Origin: Verrucomicrobiota bacterium
GTDB lineage: Bacteria > Verrucomicrobiota > Verrucomicrobiia > Verrucomicrobiales > Verrucomicrobiaceae
Length of the DNA: 21,076 nucleotides
Direction: 5' to 3'
NCBI GenBank assembly: GCA_021413535.1
Contig: JAIOQF010000336.1
Span: forward strand, 1-21,076
The translations under genes were made by a program, and so were the position numbers. The notes beneath the pieces are model-generated. The model searched no databases. It was not told the origin of the DNA and saw only the letters and a list, made by a program, of their open reading frames with translations. Positions 6,743-14,043 of the stretch are shown in pieces (within the stretch, counting starts at the first letter, position 1; every line of letters starts with the position of its first letter).

Positions 6743-7426
6743 ATGTCCTATCAACAGCTTACTGAACTCGTCGAAGCCGGCGTCCATTTTGGCCATCAAA
6801 CCCGCCGCTGGCATCCCAAGATGCGCGGTTTCATCCTCGAAACCAGAAACGGCATCCACATCCTCAACATCGAGGAGACGCTTCACCAGATTGACGCCGC
6901 CGCGAACTTCTTAGCCGACCTCGCCGCTAAAAAGAAGCGTATTCTCTTTGTCGGTTGCAAGCGCCAGGCTCAAGAAGCCGTGCAGCAGGCCGCAGAAGCC
7001 TGCGGACAGTTTTACGTGAATCATCGCTGGCTCGGCGGCACGCTCACGAACATGGAAACCATCCGTAAGAGCGTCAAGCGTTGGAACTGGCTCGACGATC
7101 TTCCAAAACTTCCGGAATACAAAGCCATGTCCAAGAAGGAAATCTCTGCGCTCGGCCGCGAGAAGACTAAGCTGGAACGCAACCTCAAAGGCATCCGCTA
7201 CATGGACGGCACTCCTGACGCCGTCGTCATCGTCGACAGCGCCCGTGAGCACATCGCCGTGGCCGAAGCCCGCCGTCTCCGCATTCCAATCGTCGCCCTC
7301 GTGGACAGCAACGCCGATCCGGATCTCATCGAATATCCGATTGCCGCGAACGATGACGCCATCCGCTCCATCCGCGTCATCTTGCAAAAGCTGATCGACC
7401 CCATCATCGCCGCAACGGCGAAATAA
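6743..7426 (+). CDS. rpsB: 30S ribosomal protein S2
   Basis: S2 sits at the head-body junction of the 30S subunit and is needed for S1 and initiation. The 227 residues begin MSYQQLTELVEAGVHFGHQ and include RRWHPKM, FILETRNGIHILN, the signature VNHRWLGGTLTN (about residues 91-102), and the closing PIAANDDAIRSIRVIL. The reading frame stays open 65 codons further upstream, but that part covers the promoter and leader hairpins and does not resemble S2, so the ATG at 6743 is chosen. Length is close to the family norm. No Shine-Dalgarno sequence is evident. It forms the common rpsB-tsf pair with a 118-base structured spacer. Confidence 0.97.
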   Translation: MSYQQLTELVEAGVHFGHQTRRWHPKMRGFILETRNGIHILNIEETLHQIDAAANFLADLAAKKKRILFVGCKRQAQEAVQQAAEACGQFYVNHRWLGGTLTNMETIRKSVKRWNWLDDLPKLPEYKAMSKKEISALGREKTKLERNLKGIRYMDGTPDAVVIVDSAREHIAVAEARRLRIPIVALVDSNADPDLIEYPIAANDDAIRSIRVILQKLIDPIIAATAK

Positions 7427-7436
7427 ATCAGGAATC

Positions 7437-7538
7437 GGGTTGAGAGGTTGAAAAGTCGAAGGGTTTAATTTTCCCTTCCACCGCCTGCTTCTCAAACCCT
7501 CGCGATTTCATCCTTCAACCTTTCAACCCTTCAACCTT
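7437..7538. repeat. inverted octamer arrays spanning the rpsB-tsf spacer
   Basis: The left arm has four 8-base units ending in TTGA or variants (GGGTTGA, GAGGTTGA, AAAGTCGA, AGGGTTTA). The right arm has units TCAACCTT, TCAACCCT and TCAACCTT (7515-7538) after decayed units. Bases 7438-7462 pair with 7512-7536 at 21 of 25 positions. A smaller stem, GAAGGG (7458-7463) with CCCTTC (7473-7478), competes with it. The long stem ends eight bases before the tsf start codon. Confidence 0.8.
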
Positions 7539-7544
7539 CCCCCA

Positions 7545-8138
7545 ATGTCCGCCATCTCCGCTGAACTCGTCAACAAACTCCGTCAGAAAACCAATGCTGG
7601 CATGATGGATTGCAAGAAGGCCCTCACTGAGACTAAGGGCGATTTTGAAGCGGCTGAAATTTTCCTTCGCAAAAAGGGCATCACCAAGGCCGAAGGCAAG
7701 GCCGACCGCGCCACCAAGGAAGGTGTCATCTCCTCCTACATCCACCTCGCCGGCCGCGTCGGTGTGCTCATCGAGGTCAACTGCGAAACTGATTTCGTCG
7801 CCAAAAACGAAAACTTTCAGTCCCTCGTAAAGGATCTCTGCCTCCACATCGCTGCCGCCAGCCCACGTTTCGTCCAGCGTGACGAAGTGCCTGCTGATAT
7901 CATCGCCAAAGAGCGCGAAATCGGCGCCGGTCAAGTCACAGGCAAGCCCGCGAACGTCATCGAGAAGATCGTCGAAGGAAAGTTGAACAAGTTCTACGCG
8001 GACCACTGCCTGATGGAACAGCCATTCATCAAGAATCCGGACATCACCATCACTGATGTGGTGAAAGGCAAAATCGCCGAACTCGGCGAGAATCTCGTCG
8101 TGCGCCGCTTCACGCGGTATGCGGTGGGCGGGGAATAA
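7545..8138 (+). CDS. tsf: elongation factor Ts, short form
   Basis: EF-Ts recharges EF-Tu by releasing GDP. The 197 residues contain the N-terminal UBA-like domain with LRQKTNAGMMDCKKAL, the exchange motif TDFVAKN with Asp83 and Phe84, and a terminal EQPFIKN segment. It is about 85 residues shorter than the E. coli protein, lacking the second core repeat, as in Thermus and cyanobacterial short forms, so this is a normal variant and not a truncation. The start follows a pyrimidine-rich stretch without Shine-Dalgarno. The paired arrays before it could tune its expression relative to rpsB. A hairpin follows the stop. Confidence 0.96.
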   Translation: MSAISAELVNKLRQKTNAGMMDCKKALTETKGDFEAAEIFLRKKGITKAEGKADRATKEGVISSYIHLAGRVGVLIEVNCETDFVAKNENFQSLVKDLCLHIAAASPRFVQRDEVPADIIAKEREIGAGQVTGKPANVIEKIVEGKLNKFYADHCLMEQPFIKNPDITITDVVKGKIAELGENLVVRRFTRYAVGGE

Positions 8139-8149
8139 TTGGGGCCGAT

Positions 8150-8184
8150 AGTCCGCAGTCGGAAGTCGCCAGTCTTCCGATCGC
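8150..8184 (+). terminator. AGTC-type heptamer array forming a hairpin after tsf
   Basis: Four units AGTCNNN run from 8150 to 8177 (CGC, GGA, GCC, TTC as last three bases). Within it TCGGAAG (8159-8165) pairs exactly with CTTCCGA (8174-8180) around 8 bases; extended, 8155-8165 pairs with 8174-8184 at 9 of 11 positions. A T-rich stretch (8187-8196) follows, consistent with the end of the rpsB-tsf transcript. Confidence 0.5.
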
Positions 8185-8507
8185 ATTGTTTATTTGAACT
8201 TCTTTGGGCTGTTCAGATTTTACTTCGAGTTCAGCAGGCTGTTCAGCGTGATGTCAGACGACATCTCCAAGCACCCGATCTGGAATCCGTGATTGATCCT
8301 GGCTGCGTGCTCCGTATTGAATCAAATCCGCCTGAGGATTCTTGTTCCGGGCACGAACATTGCCCCCATTACCAAGACAAAAATTCATCCAACGATTCTA
8401 TGGAAGACACAACTGAAGAACCAGGCACGGAGCCGCTCGATCTCGCAGACGGCAAAATCTGCCAGCGTCCCCTCTCCCATCATGTCTCAGCCTTGCAATA
8501 CGGATGC
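8185..8507. other. spacer with no recognised gene between tsf and the S10 peptidase gene
   Basis: The peptidase frame stays open through this stretch, but the translation has no resemblance to anything I know and is cysteine- and histidine-rich in an irregular way. It contains GGCTGTTCAG twice (8207-8216, 8237-8246) and a perfect hairpin GATGTC-AGAC-GACATC (8250-8265). Promoter and leader of the peptidase gene should lie here. Confidence 0.5.
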
Positions 8508-10112
8508 TTGCTGCGCAACGGGAGAAGCCGCCGTTTCCCGGCGCTTAAATCGCTCTGCGCTATCATGATCTTCTTAACCGGGCTGGCTTTGGCTGAGCCC
8601 AAAGCTCCAGACGCAGCTCCAGACAAGCCCGCATCCGCGAAAAATGCAGACCAGCCCGAAGGCGATGAGGCCGATAAAAAGAAACCGGATAAAGATGAGA
8701 AGAAAGACAAGCCCAAGCTCGCCGAGACGAAACATTCCATCGTGCTCAATGGCGCAAAAATTGACTACACCGCCACAGCGGGCTCGCTTCCGCTGAAGGA
8801 TGCAGAGGGCAAGACGACAGCAGAGATCTTTTATGTCGCTTATGTCAGGGACGGCGTCAGCGACTTGGCTCGGCGGCCGGTGACTTTTTCTTTCAACGGC
8901 GGTCCGGGCTCGTCCTCGGTCTGGATGCACCTGGGATTGCTCGGACCGAAGCGGGTGAAGCTGAAGGATGATGGCGGCGCGCTGCCTCCGCCTTATGAAC
9001 TGGTGGATAACGAATATTCGCTGCTGGATGAAACTGATCTGGTCTTCATCGATCCCGTGGGCACAGGTTTCAGCCATGCAGCCAAGCCGGAGGAGGCAAA
9101 GAAGTTTTACGGTGTGAAAGAAGATGTCAGAAGCGTGGCAGAATTTATCCGGCTTTACGTCACAAAAAACACGCGCTGGGCCTCGCCCAAGTTTCTCATT
9201 GGTGAAAGCTACGGCACCACGCGTGCGGCAGCCTTGAGCGGCGAGCTGATGACGCGGCAGCGGATGAACTTGAACGGCATCATGCTGGTGAGCACGGTGC
9301 TGAACTTCCAGACGATCTGGGGCGGCGACGGCAACGACCTGCCGCATGTGCTTTATCTGCCGAGCTACACGGCCGCAGCCTGGCATCATCAAAAGCTGCC
9401 CGCTGATTTGCAGGGCAAGCCCTTGCCAGAGGTGCTGAAGCTCGCGGAACAATTCGCTGCCGGTGACTACAATCACGCGCTGATGCGAGGCACTGCCCTG
9501 GATAAACCAGCGCGAGACGCCATCCTGAAACAACTGGCCCGTTTCACCGGACTCAGTGCCAGCTACCTCGACCGGGCGGACCTGCGGTTGTCGCTGCCGC
9601 GCTTTGGCGTGGAGTTGCTGCGGGACAAGGATCTGCAAATCGGGCGTTTCGACAGCCGCTACACCAGCTTGGTGCGGGATCGGCTAACGGAAACGTCGGA
9701 GGCCGATCCCAGCGCGGATGCGGTCTTCAGCGTCTTCGCGTCCACCTTCAATCACTATCTGCGCACCGATCTGAAATACGAGGAGGACAAGCCTTATGAA
9801 ATCCTTGGCAACGTCGGCCCCTGGAACTGGGGTTCGGACAACCAGTTGCTGAACGTGGCCGAAACCCTGGCGGAAAGCATGACGCGCAATCCCTTTCTGA
9901 AAGTCCACATCTCCTGCGGCTACAGCGATCTGGCCACGCCCTATTTTGCGACGCGCTATACGTTCGAGCACATGAATCTCCCTGCCGCACTGAGAAAAAA
10001 TCTGGTAATGGATGATTACGCCGCCGGACACATGATGTATCTGAACCTGCCTGATCTAAAAAAGCAGAAGGCTGATCTGGCGAAATTCGTCCGGGGCGCT
10101 TCAGGCAAATAA
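8508..10112 (+). CDS. exported serine carboxypeptidase, family S10
   Basis: The protein is predicted to be secreted and to remove C-terminal residues from peptides, usually at acidic pH. From TTG 8508 it has 534 residues: basic start, hydrophobic core LCAIMIFLTGLALA and a signal cleavage site before EPK; then a Lys/Asp/Pro-rich linker of about 45 residues; then the alpha/beta-hydrolase domain. The oxyanion-hole segment is NGGPGSSSVW, the nucleophile Ser234 lies in GESYG, the acid is Asp474 in GYSDLATP, and the base is His508 in AAGHMMY, so the triad is complete. The ATG at 8400 and the TTG at 8139 are in frame but would put 36 or more unmatched residues before the signal peptide. It stands alone between tsf and a convergent polymerase gene. 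Confidence 0.88.
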   Translation: MLRNGRSRRFPALKSLCAIMIFLTGLALAEPKAPDAAPDKPASAKNADQPEGDEADKKKPDKDEKKDKPKLAETKHSIVLNGAKIDYTATAGSLPLKDAEGKTTAEIFYVAYVRDGVSDLARRPVTFSFNGGPGSSSVWMHLGLLGPKRVKLKDDGGALPPPYELVDNEYSLLDETDLVFIDPVGTGFSHAAKPEEAKKFYGVKEDVRSVAEFIRLYVTKNTRWASPKFLIGESYGTTRAAALSGELMTRQRMNLNGIMLVSTVLNFQTIWGGDGNDLPHVLYLPSYTAAAWHHQKLPADLQGKPLPEVLKLAEQFAAGDYNHALMRGTALDKPARDAILKQLARFTGLSASYLDRADLRLSLPRFGVELLRDKDLQIGRFDSRYTSLVRDRLTETSEADPSADAVFSVFASTFNHYLRTDLKYEEDKPYEILGNVGPWNWGSDNQLLNVAETLAESMTRNPFLKVHISCGYSDLATPYFATRYTFEHMNLPAALRKNLVMDDYAAGHMMYLNLPDLKKQKADLAKFVRGASGK

Positions 10113-10119
10113 GCTGTGG

Positions 10120-10140
10120 CACAGGCTTCCAGAGCCTGTG
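10120..10140. terminator. hairpin between convergent peptidase and polymerase genes
   Basis: CACAGGCT (10120-10127) pairs perfectly with AGCCTGTG (10133-10140) around a 5-base loop, eight bases after the peptidase stop. No T run follows on the plus strand. It can work in both directions, since the polymerase gene ends at 10166. Confidence 0.5.
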
Positions 10141-10165
10141 TGTCGCCCGACTGCCGAGCTTCCCC

Positions 10166-11419
10166 TCAACCCTCCGTCTCCGGATCCGGGATGCGCGTGA
10201 AGGCGATCCGCATGGGCGTGTAAGTCAGGGCATTGTGCGCGCCGCCGAAGTAAACCTTGTTGCTACCGAAGCCAATGTTCACCTTGTCCACGGCAGCGCA
10301 AAGCGCAGCATGATCGCGACGAAGATAATCAAACATTGGCGTGCTGGCCTGCCGCAGATTGAGACGAAAAAAAGTCACCGCCACTTTCTTCGGCGCCGAG
10401 CCGCGCTCCCGACGATTCCATAACGTGTCCAGCGCGTGCAAGAGTTCCAGCGTGTCCTGGGTTTCAGTGAAAATGATGTCGTCGCTCCAGCTCCCCTCCT
10501 GATGCCGCACGCCGAGCTGCAGACCGCCCGCGCAATAGCCCGCCTTGCGCAGACGCATCGCGGCTTTTTGAATCAGCCGGTGACAAACAGCGCGTGCGCC
10601 TTCGTCGCTGCGCAACTCCGGCGGCAGCACATGAGAGTGCCCGATGACGCGCTTGTGCACCGGAGGCCGCGGCACATTCTCGCCGCGCAGCAGCCGCCAC
10701 ATCCGCGCGCCCTCGACGCTGTGCCACGCGTAACGCAATTCTTTTTCCGTGGCCCTGCAGAGCCGCTCCACCGTGCGGATGCCGCACTCGCGCAGACGGC
10801 GCTCCATGTTCGGGCCGATGCCGCAGAAGTCGCGCAGCTCTAGCGCATGCAGCTTGTGCGGCAGATCGCAAAGCTCGATCACGACCAAGCCGTCCGGTTT
10901 TTGCATGTCCGACGCCAGCTTCGCCAGATAATAATTAGGCGCGATGCCGATGGAGCCGGTCAGCGTGGCCGCAGCGGTGAGATGATGCCGGGTGCGCGGT
11001 GATGCTTTTTCGGCCACGCGGGCAATGGCCCCCTTAATTTCGCGCGCGAGGCTTTCGGCATTCCCGCGCTGACACTGTCTGCCGGTGAGCTGACACCACA
11101 TCTCATCAATCGACGTCACTTCCTCCACATGCGTGCACGACTCCACGGCGGCAACCAACAGATGATGCAGGCGGATGTATTCTTCGGGTCGCGACTCCAC
11201 GATCTGAATGCCAGCACAAAGCTGCTTCGCTTCGCGCACGCCGGTGCCGGTCTTCACGCCAAAAAGTTTCGCCTCCTTGCTGGCGGCAATGCAGCAGGTG
11301 CTGTCCGTATCTTTCACCGGCACCACGCCGACCGGACGACCGCGCAAATGCGGTTCCAGCAGTTGCTCCACGGAAGCGAAATAGCTGTTAAAATCCACCA
11401 TGAGCGCACGAAGGGACAT
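10166..11419 (-). CDS. Y-family (DinB/UmuC-like) translesion DNA polymerase
   Basis: The enzyme should copy past damaged bases. From ATG 11419 it has 417 residues. The palm/fingers start MVDFNSYFASVEQ carries metal ligand Asp9; SIDEMW holds Asp105 and Glu106, so all three catalytic carboxylates are present, unlike ImuB. Then come a DFCGIGPNMERRL helix-hairpin-helix thumb and a little-finger domain ending near residue 330, followed by a C-terminal tail. The frame extends 36 codons upstream, but that part covers a LexA-type operator, so the internal ATG is chosen. It belongs to a Y-family branch I cannot place exactly as DinB or UmuC. There is no accessory umuD, imuA or dnaE2 gene beside it. 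It diverges from an aminopeptidase gene. Confidence 0.88.
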   Translation of the reverse strand: MSLRALMVDFNSYFASVEQLLEPHLRGRPVGVVPVKDTDSTCCIAASKEAKLFGVKTGTGVREAKQLCAGIQIVESRPEEYIRLHHLLVAAVESCTHVEEVTSIDEMWCQLTGRQCQRGNAESLAREIKGAIARVAEKASPRTRHHLTAAATLTGSIGIAPNYYLAKLASDMQKPDGLVVIELCDLPHKLHALELRDFCGIGPNMERRLRECGIRTVERLCRATEKELRYAWHSVEGARMWRLLRGENVPRPPVHKRVIGHSHVLPPELRSDEGARAVCHRLIQKAAMRLRKAGYCAGGLQLGVRHQEGSWSDDIIFTETQDTLELLHALDTLWNRRERGSAPKKVAVTFFRLNLRQASTPMFDYLRRDHAALCAAVDKVNIGFGSNKVYFGGAHNALTYTPMRIAFTRIPDPETEG

Positions 11420-11429
11420 GAAAATGTTA

Positions 11430-11445
11430 GTGTTCTTTTGAACAC
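11430..11445 (-). promoter_or_regulatory. LexA-type SOS operator of the Y-family polymerase gene
   Basis: A perfect 16-base palindrome, GTGTTC, four central bases, GAACAC, sits 10 bases before the polymerase start codon at 11419. Its core TGTTC-N4-GAACA matches the LexA motif reported for Verrucomicrobia as I recall it. Position and target gene both suit SOS repression. The divergent aminopeptidase gene starts 100 bases to the other side and is probably outside its reach. Confidence 0.78.
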
Positions 11446-11545
11446 ATATCAGCCCCACCCATTTTTGCACGCGGTTTCTGTATTTTCGCGGCTCTCCTAT
11501 CCGGCTTCCACTTGCCGAGTGACACACTTTCAGCTACCAAGACCT

Positions 11546-12643
11546 ATGCACGACTCCCGCATCGACCAGCTCGCCCGCCATCTTGTCCGCTACTCAACTC
11601 AGGTCCGCAAGGGCGACCGCGTAATGCTGGACATCTTTGACGCTCCAAATTCCATCGCCATCGCCCTCATCCGCGAAGTGGTGAAAGCCGGAGCCGCGCC
11701 GGTGGTGAAACTGCATGACACCGTGGTCACCCGCGAGCTCATGATTCACGCGGATGCGGAGACCTACGCGATGCTGGCCAAAAACAATCTTGATCTCATG
11801 AAGGAGACCGACTGCTACATCGCCGTGCGCGGCAGCCACAACATCACCGAGACCAGCGACGTGCCCGCCGACAAGATGAAGCTGGTGGCGGAAAAAATGC
11901 GCCCGGTCATCAACCACCGCGTCAACCACACCCGCTGGTGCGTCTTGCGCTGGCCCACTCCCGCGATGGCGCAGCAGGCGAACATGAGCACCGAGGCCTT
12001 TGAAAATTTCTTCTTCCGCGTCTGCCTGCACGACTTCAAATCGCTCATGCCCGCGATGAAAGCCCTCAAGAAGCTGATGGACAAGACTAACAAAGTCCAC
12101 ATCAAAGGCCCCGGCACCGACCTTCGCTTCAGCCTCAAGGGACTCAAGGCCATCCCCTGCGGCGGCGATCACAACATCCCGGACGGCGAAGTCTTCACGG
12201 CACCGGTGCGCGACAGCGTGGAAGGCCACATCAGCTACAACACTCCTTCGATTTACCAGGGCATCGCCTTCGACAACGTTCGTCTGGAATTCAGCAAGGG
12301 CAAAATCATCAAGGCCACCGCCAACAACACCAAGGCCATCAACCGCATTCTCGACAGCGACGCCGGTGCCCGCTACATCGGCGAGTTCGCCATCGCCCTG
12401 AACAACGAAATCCGCGAACCGATGCGCGACATCCTGTTCGACGAAAAAATCGGCGGCTCCTTCCACTTCACCCCGGGCCAGGCTTATGAAGGCATCACCG
12501 ACAACGGCAACCGCAGCCAGGTCCACTGGGATCTCGTCAGCATCCAGCGCCCCGACTATGGCGGCGGCGAAATATGGTTCGACGACAAGCTCATCCGCAA
12601 GAACGGAAAGTTCCTGCCGCGTGAATTGCAAAAGTTGAACTGA
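11546..12643 (+). CDS. metalloaminopeptidase, family M29
   Basis: This cytoplasmic enzyme removes N-terminal residues from peptides using two metal ions, as in AmpS and PepS. The 365-residue protein shows the family layout: an N-terminal domain starting RIDQLARHLVRYSTQVRKGDRV and a C-terminal catalytic domain with Glu215 (PDGEVFTAP), Glu280 (IGEFAI), Glu300 (FDEK), His307 (SFHFTPG), and His327 and Asp329 (VHWD), which are the expected metal ligands or base. The stretch between His307 and His327 is shorter than in the Staphylococcus/Bacillus type. The frame is open upstream but antisense to the polymerase gene, so the ATG at 11546 is used. It ends two bases before the stop of convergent glgC with no room for a terminator. 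Confidence 0.92.
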   Translation: MHDSRIDQLARHLVRYSTQVRKGDRVMLDIFDAPNSIAIALIREVVKAGAAPVVKLHDTVVTRELMIHADAETYAMLAKNNLDLMKETDCYIAVRGSHNITETSDVPADKMKLVAEKMRPVINHRVNHTRWCVLRWPTPAMAQQANMSTEAFENFFFRVCLHDFKSLMPAMKALKKLMDKTNKVHIKGPGTDLRFSLKGLKAIPCGGDHNIPDGEVFTAPVRDSVEGHISYNTPSIYQGIAFDNVRLEFSKGKIIKATANNTKAINRILDSDAGARYIGEFAIALNNEIREPMRDILFDEKIGGSFHFTPGQAYEGITDNGNRSQVHWDLVSIQRPDYGGGEIWFDDKLIRKNGKFLPRELQKLN

Positions 12644-12645
12644 AT

Positions 12646-13968
12646 CTAAATCCACATTCCCGCAGGAATGACCGCGTCCTTCGGAATCACGACGATGCCG
12701 TCGCGGATGAAGTAGAGGCCATCAGGACCGTCGAGGTTCAAGTCCTTGCCCTTGGGGGTGATGACCACGCCGTCGCCGATGTGGACATTCTTATCAATGA
12801 TGGCGCGCTCGATCTTGCAGTTCTTTCCGATGCCAGGTGGCGGACGATTCGTCGGGAAATTTGCCGCGCCGGCATAATAGTCCGCGCCCATGACGATGCA
12901 CTGCCGGAGCGTAGTCTTATATTCCACCACGGTGCGGATGCCGAGAATGCTCATCTCAATTTCCGCCTCAGTCAAAATGCAGCCGTCGGAAAGCAGCGCA
13001 TGATGGATGCTGCCGCCGTTGATTTTCGTGGCCGGTAGAAACCGCGCGTGCGTGTAGATCGGCGCCTGAGAATCGAAAAAGTCGAACTCCGGCACCACGG
13101 AACAAAGATCGAGATTGGCCTCGAAGAAACTGCTGATGGTTCCGATGTCTTCCCAGTAGCCCTGAAAGGGATAACTCTGAACTTTGTAATTCTTGATCGC
13201 AGCGGGAATGATGTCCCGCCCAAAATCAGCCAGTTCATTATCGAGCGCTTCGATCAGGACATCGCGGTTAAAAACATAAATGCCCATGCTGGCTTCGTAG
13301 CTGGGCTCGGTTTCCGAGAGGCCAAGCGCCTTCACGGTCTCTGTGGGCATAGCCAGCGCCTTGAGAACGCTGGGCTCTTTTGGTTTCTCGACAAAGTTAC
13401 GGATGCGTCCGCTGGCATCGGTCTGCATGATGCCGAAACTCTGGGCACGCTCGCCATCCACCGGAATGGTGGCCAGGGTGATGTCGGCGCCGCTTTCGAT
13501 ATGTCTTCCCAGCACCTTGCGGAAGTCCATGCGGTAAAGTTGATCACCGCTGAGGATGAGAAAATATTTGGATTTCCCCTGCGTGAAGGTGCGCAAGTTC
13601 TGCCGCACGGCATCGGCGGTGCCCTGATACCAGTTCAAGTCGCCGGAGGTCTGCTGCGCCGCGAGGATTTCCACAAAGCCGTGGCTGAAGAGGTCGAACT
13701 TGTACGCGCGGCTGATGTGGCGATTGAGCGAAGTGCTGTTGTATTGCGTGAGCACATAGACCTGGCGCACGCCGCTGTTGATGCAGTTGCTGATGGGGAT
13801 GTCCACCAGGCGGTATTTGCCGGCGAGCGGCACGGCAGGCTTGGCCCGATCCTTGGTCAACGGAAAGAGACGCGAACCCGCGCCTCCGCCCATGACGATC
13901 CCCAAGGTAAACTGGTTGAGCAGAGCCTCGGTTTCGAAGCGGTTCACAGTGGTCTTCGCGGCTGACAT
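12646..13968 (-). CDS. glgC: glucose-1-phosphate adenylyltransferase
   Basis: The enzyme makes ADP-glucose for glycogen synthesis and is usually allosterically controlled. From ATG 13968 it has 440 residues: nucleotide-binding GGGAGSRLFPLTKDRAKPA (28-46), KYRLVDIPISNC, QGTADAVRQ, the catalytic-type SGDQLYRMD, the sugar-phosphate-binding FVEKPKEP, GYWEDIGT, and a C-terminal left-handed beta-helix ending VVIPKDAVIPAGMWI. It resembles cyanobacterial and plant enzymes more than the enterobacterial one. An in-frame ATG at 13989 adds seven residues. GGAGGAAG at 14006-14013 is better placed for an 8-codon ORF (13973-13996) that ends four bases before ATG 13968. It lies 75 bases after the permease gene in the same direction and might be read from that operon. 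Confidence 0.95.
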   Translation of the reverse strand: MSAAKTTVNRFETEALLNQFTLGIVMGGGAGSRLFPLTKDRAKPAVPLAGKYRLVDIPISNCINSGVRQVYVLTQYNSTSLNRHISRAYKFDLFSHGFVEILAAQQTSGDLNWYQGTADAVRQNLRTFTQGKSKYFLILSGDQLYRMDFRKVLGRHIESGADITLATIPVDGERAQSFGIMQTDASGRIRNFVEKPKEPSVLKALAMPTETVKALGLSETEPSYEASMGIYVFNRDVLIEALDNELADFGRDIIPAAIKNYKVQSYPFQGYWEDIGTISSFFEANLDLCSVVPEFDFFDSQAPIYTHARFLPATKINGGSIHHALLSDGCILTEAEIEMSILGIRTVVEYKTTLRQCIVMGADYYAGAANFPTNRPPPGIGKNCKIERAIIDKNVHIGDGVVITPKGKDLNLDGPDGLYFIRDGIVVIPKDAVIPAGMWI

Positions 13969-13972
13969 GACC

Positions 13973-13996
13973 TTATTTCGCTGAAACATGATTCAT
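13973..13996 (-). CDS. possible 7-residue leader peptide ORF before glgC
   Basis: The minus strand has GGAGGAAG (14006-14013), nine bases, then ATG AAT CAT GTT TCA GCG AAA TAA, then GGTC and the glgC ATG. It is the clearest Shine-Dalgarno sequence in the window, yet it is nearest to this tiny frame. Coupled initiation of glgC is possible; it may also be chance. Confidence 0.25.
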   Translation of the reverse strand: MNHVSAK

Positions 13997-14043
13997 GGGC
14001 AAGCACTTCCTCCAGCACCACGCATAAAATAATGATCCCAGCT

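Noticed and set aside
7515..8186. 223-codon minus-strand frame
   Set aside because: Antisense to tsf and its flanking repeats; no motif.
8574..9638. 354-codon minus-strand frame
   Set aside because: It lies entirely antisense to the S10 peptidase with its intact catalytic triad; a shadow caused by codon bias.
11129..11545. 139-residue N-terminal extension of the aminopeptidase
   Set aside because: It is antisense to the polymerase gene and includes its operator.
11594..12655. 353-codon minus-strand frame rich in Val, Ala, Asp and Gly
   Set aside because: Antisense to the M29 aminopeptidase; repetitive composition typical of a shadow frame.
13048..13965. 305-codon plus-strand frame
   Set aside because: Antisense to glgC, whose motifs are complete.
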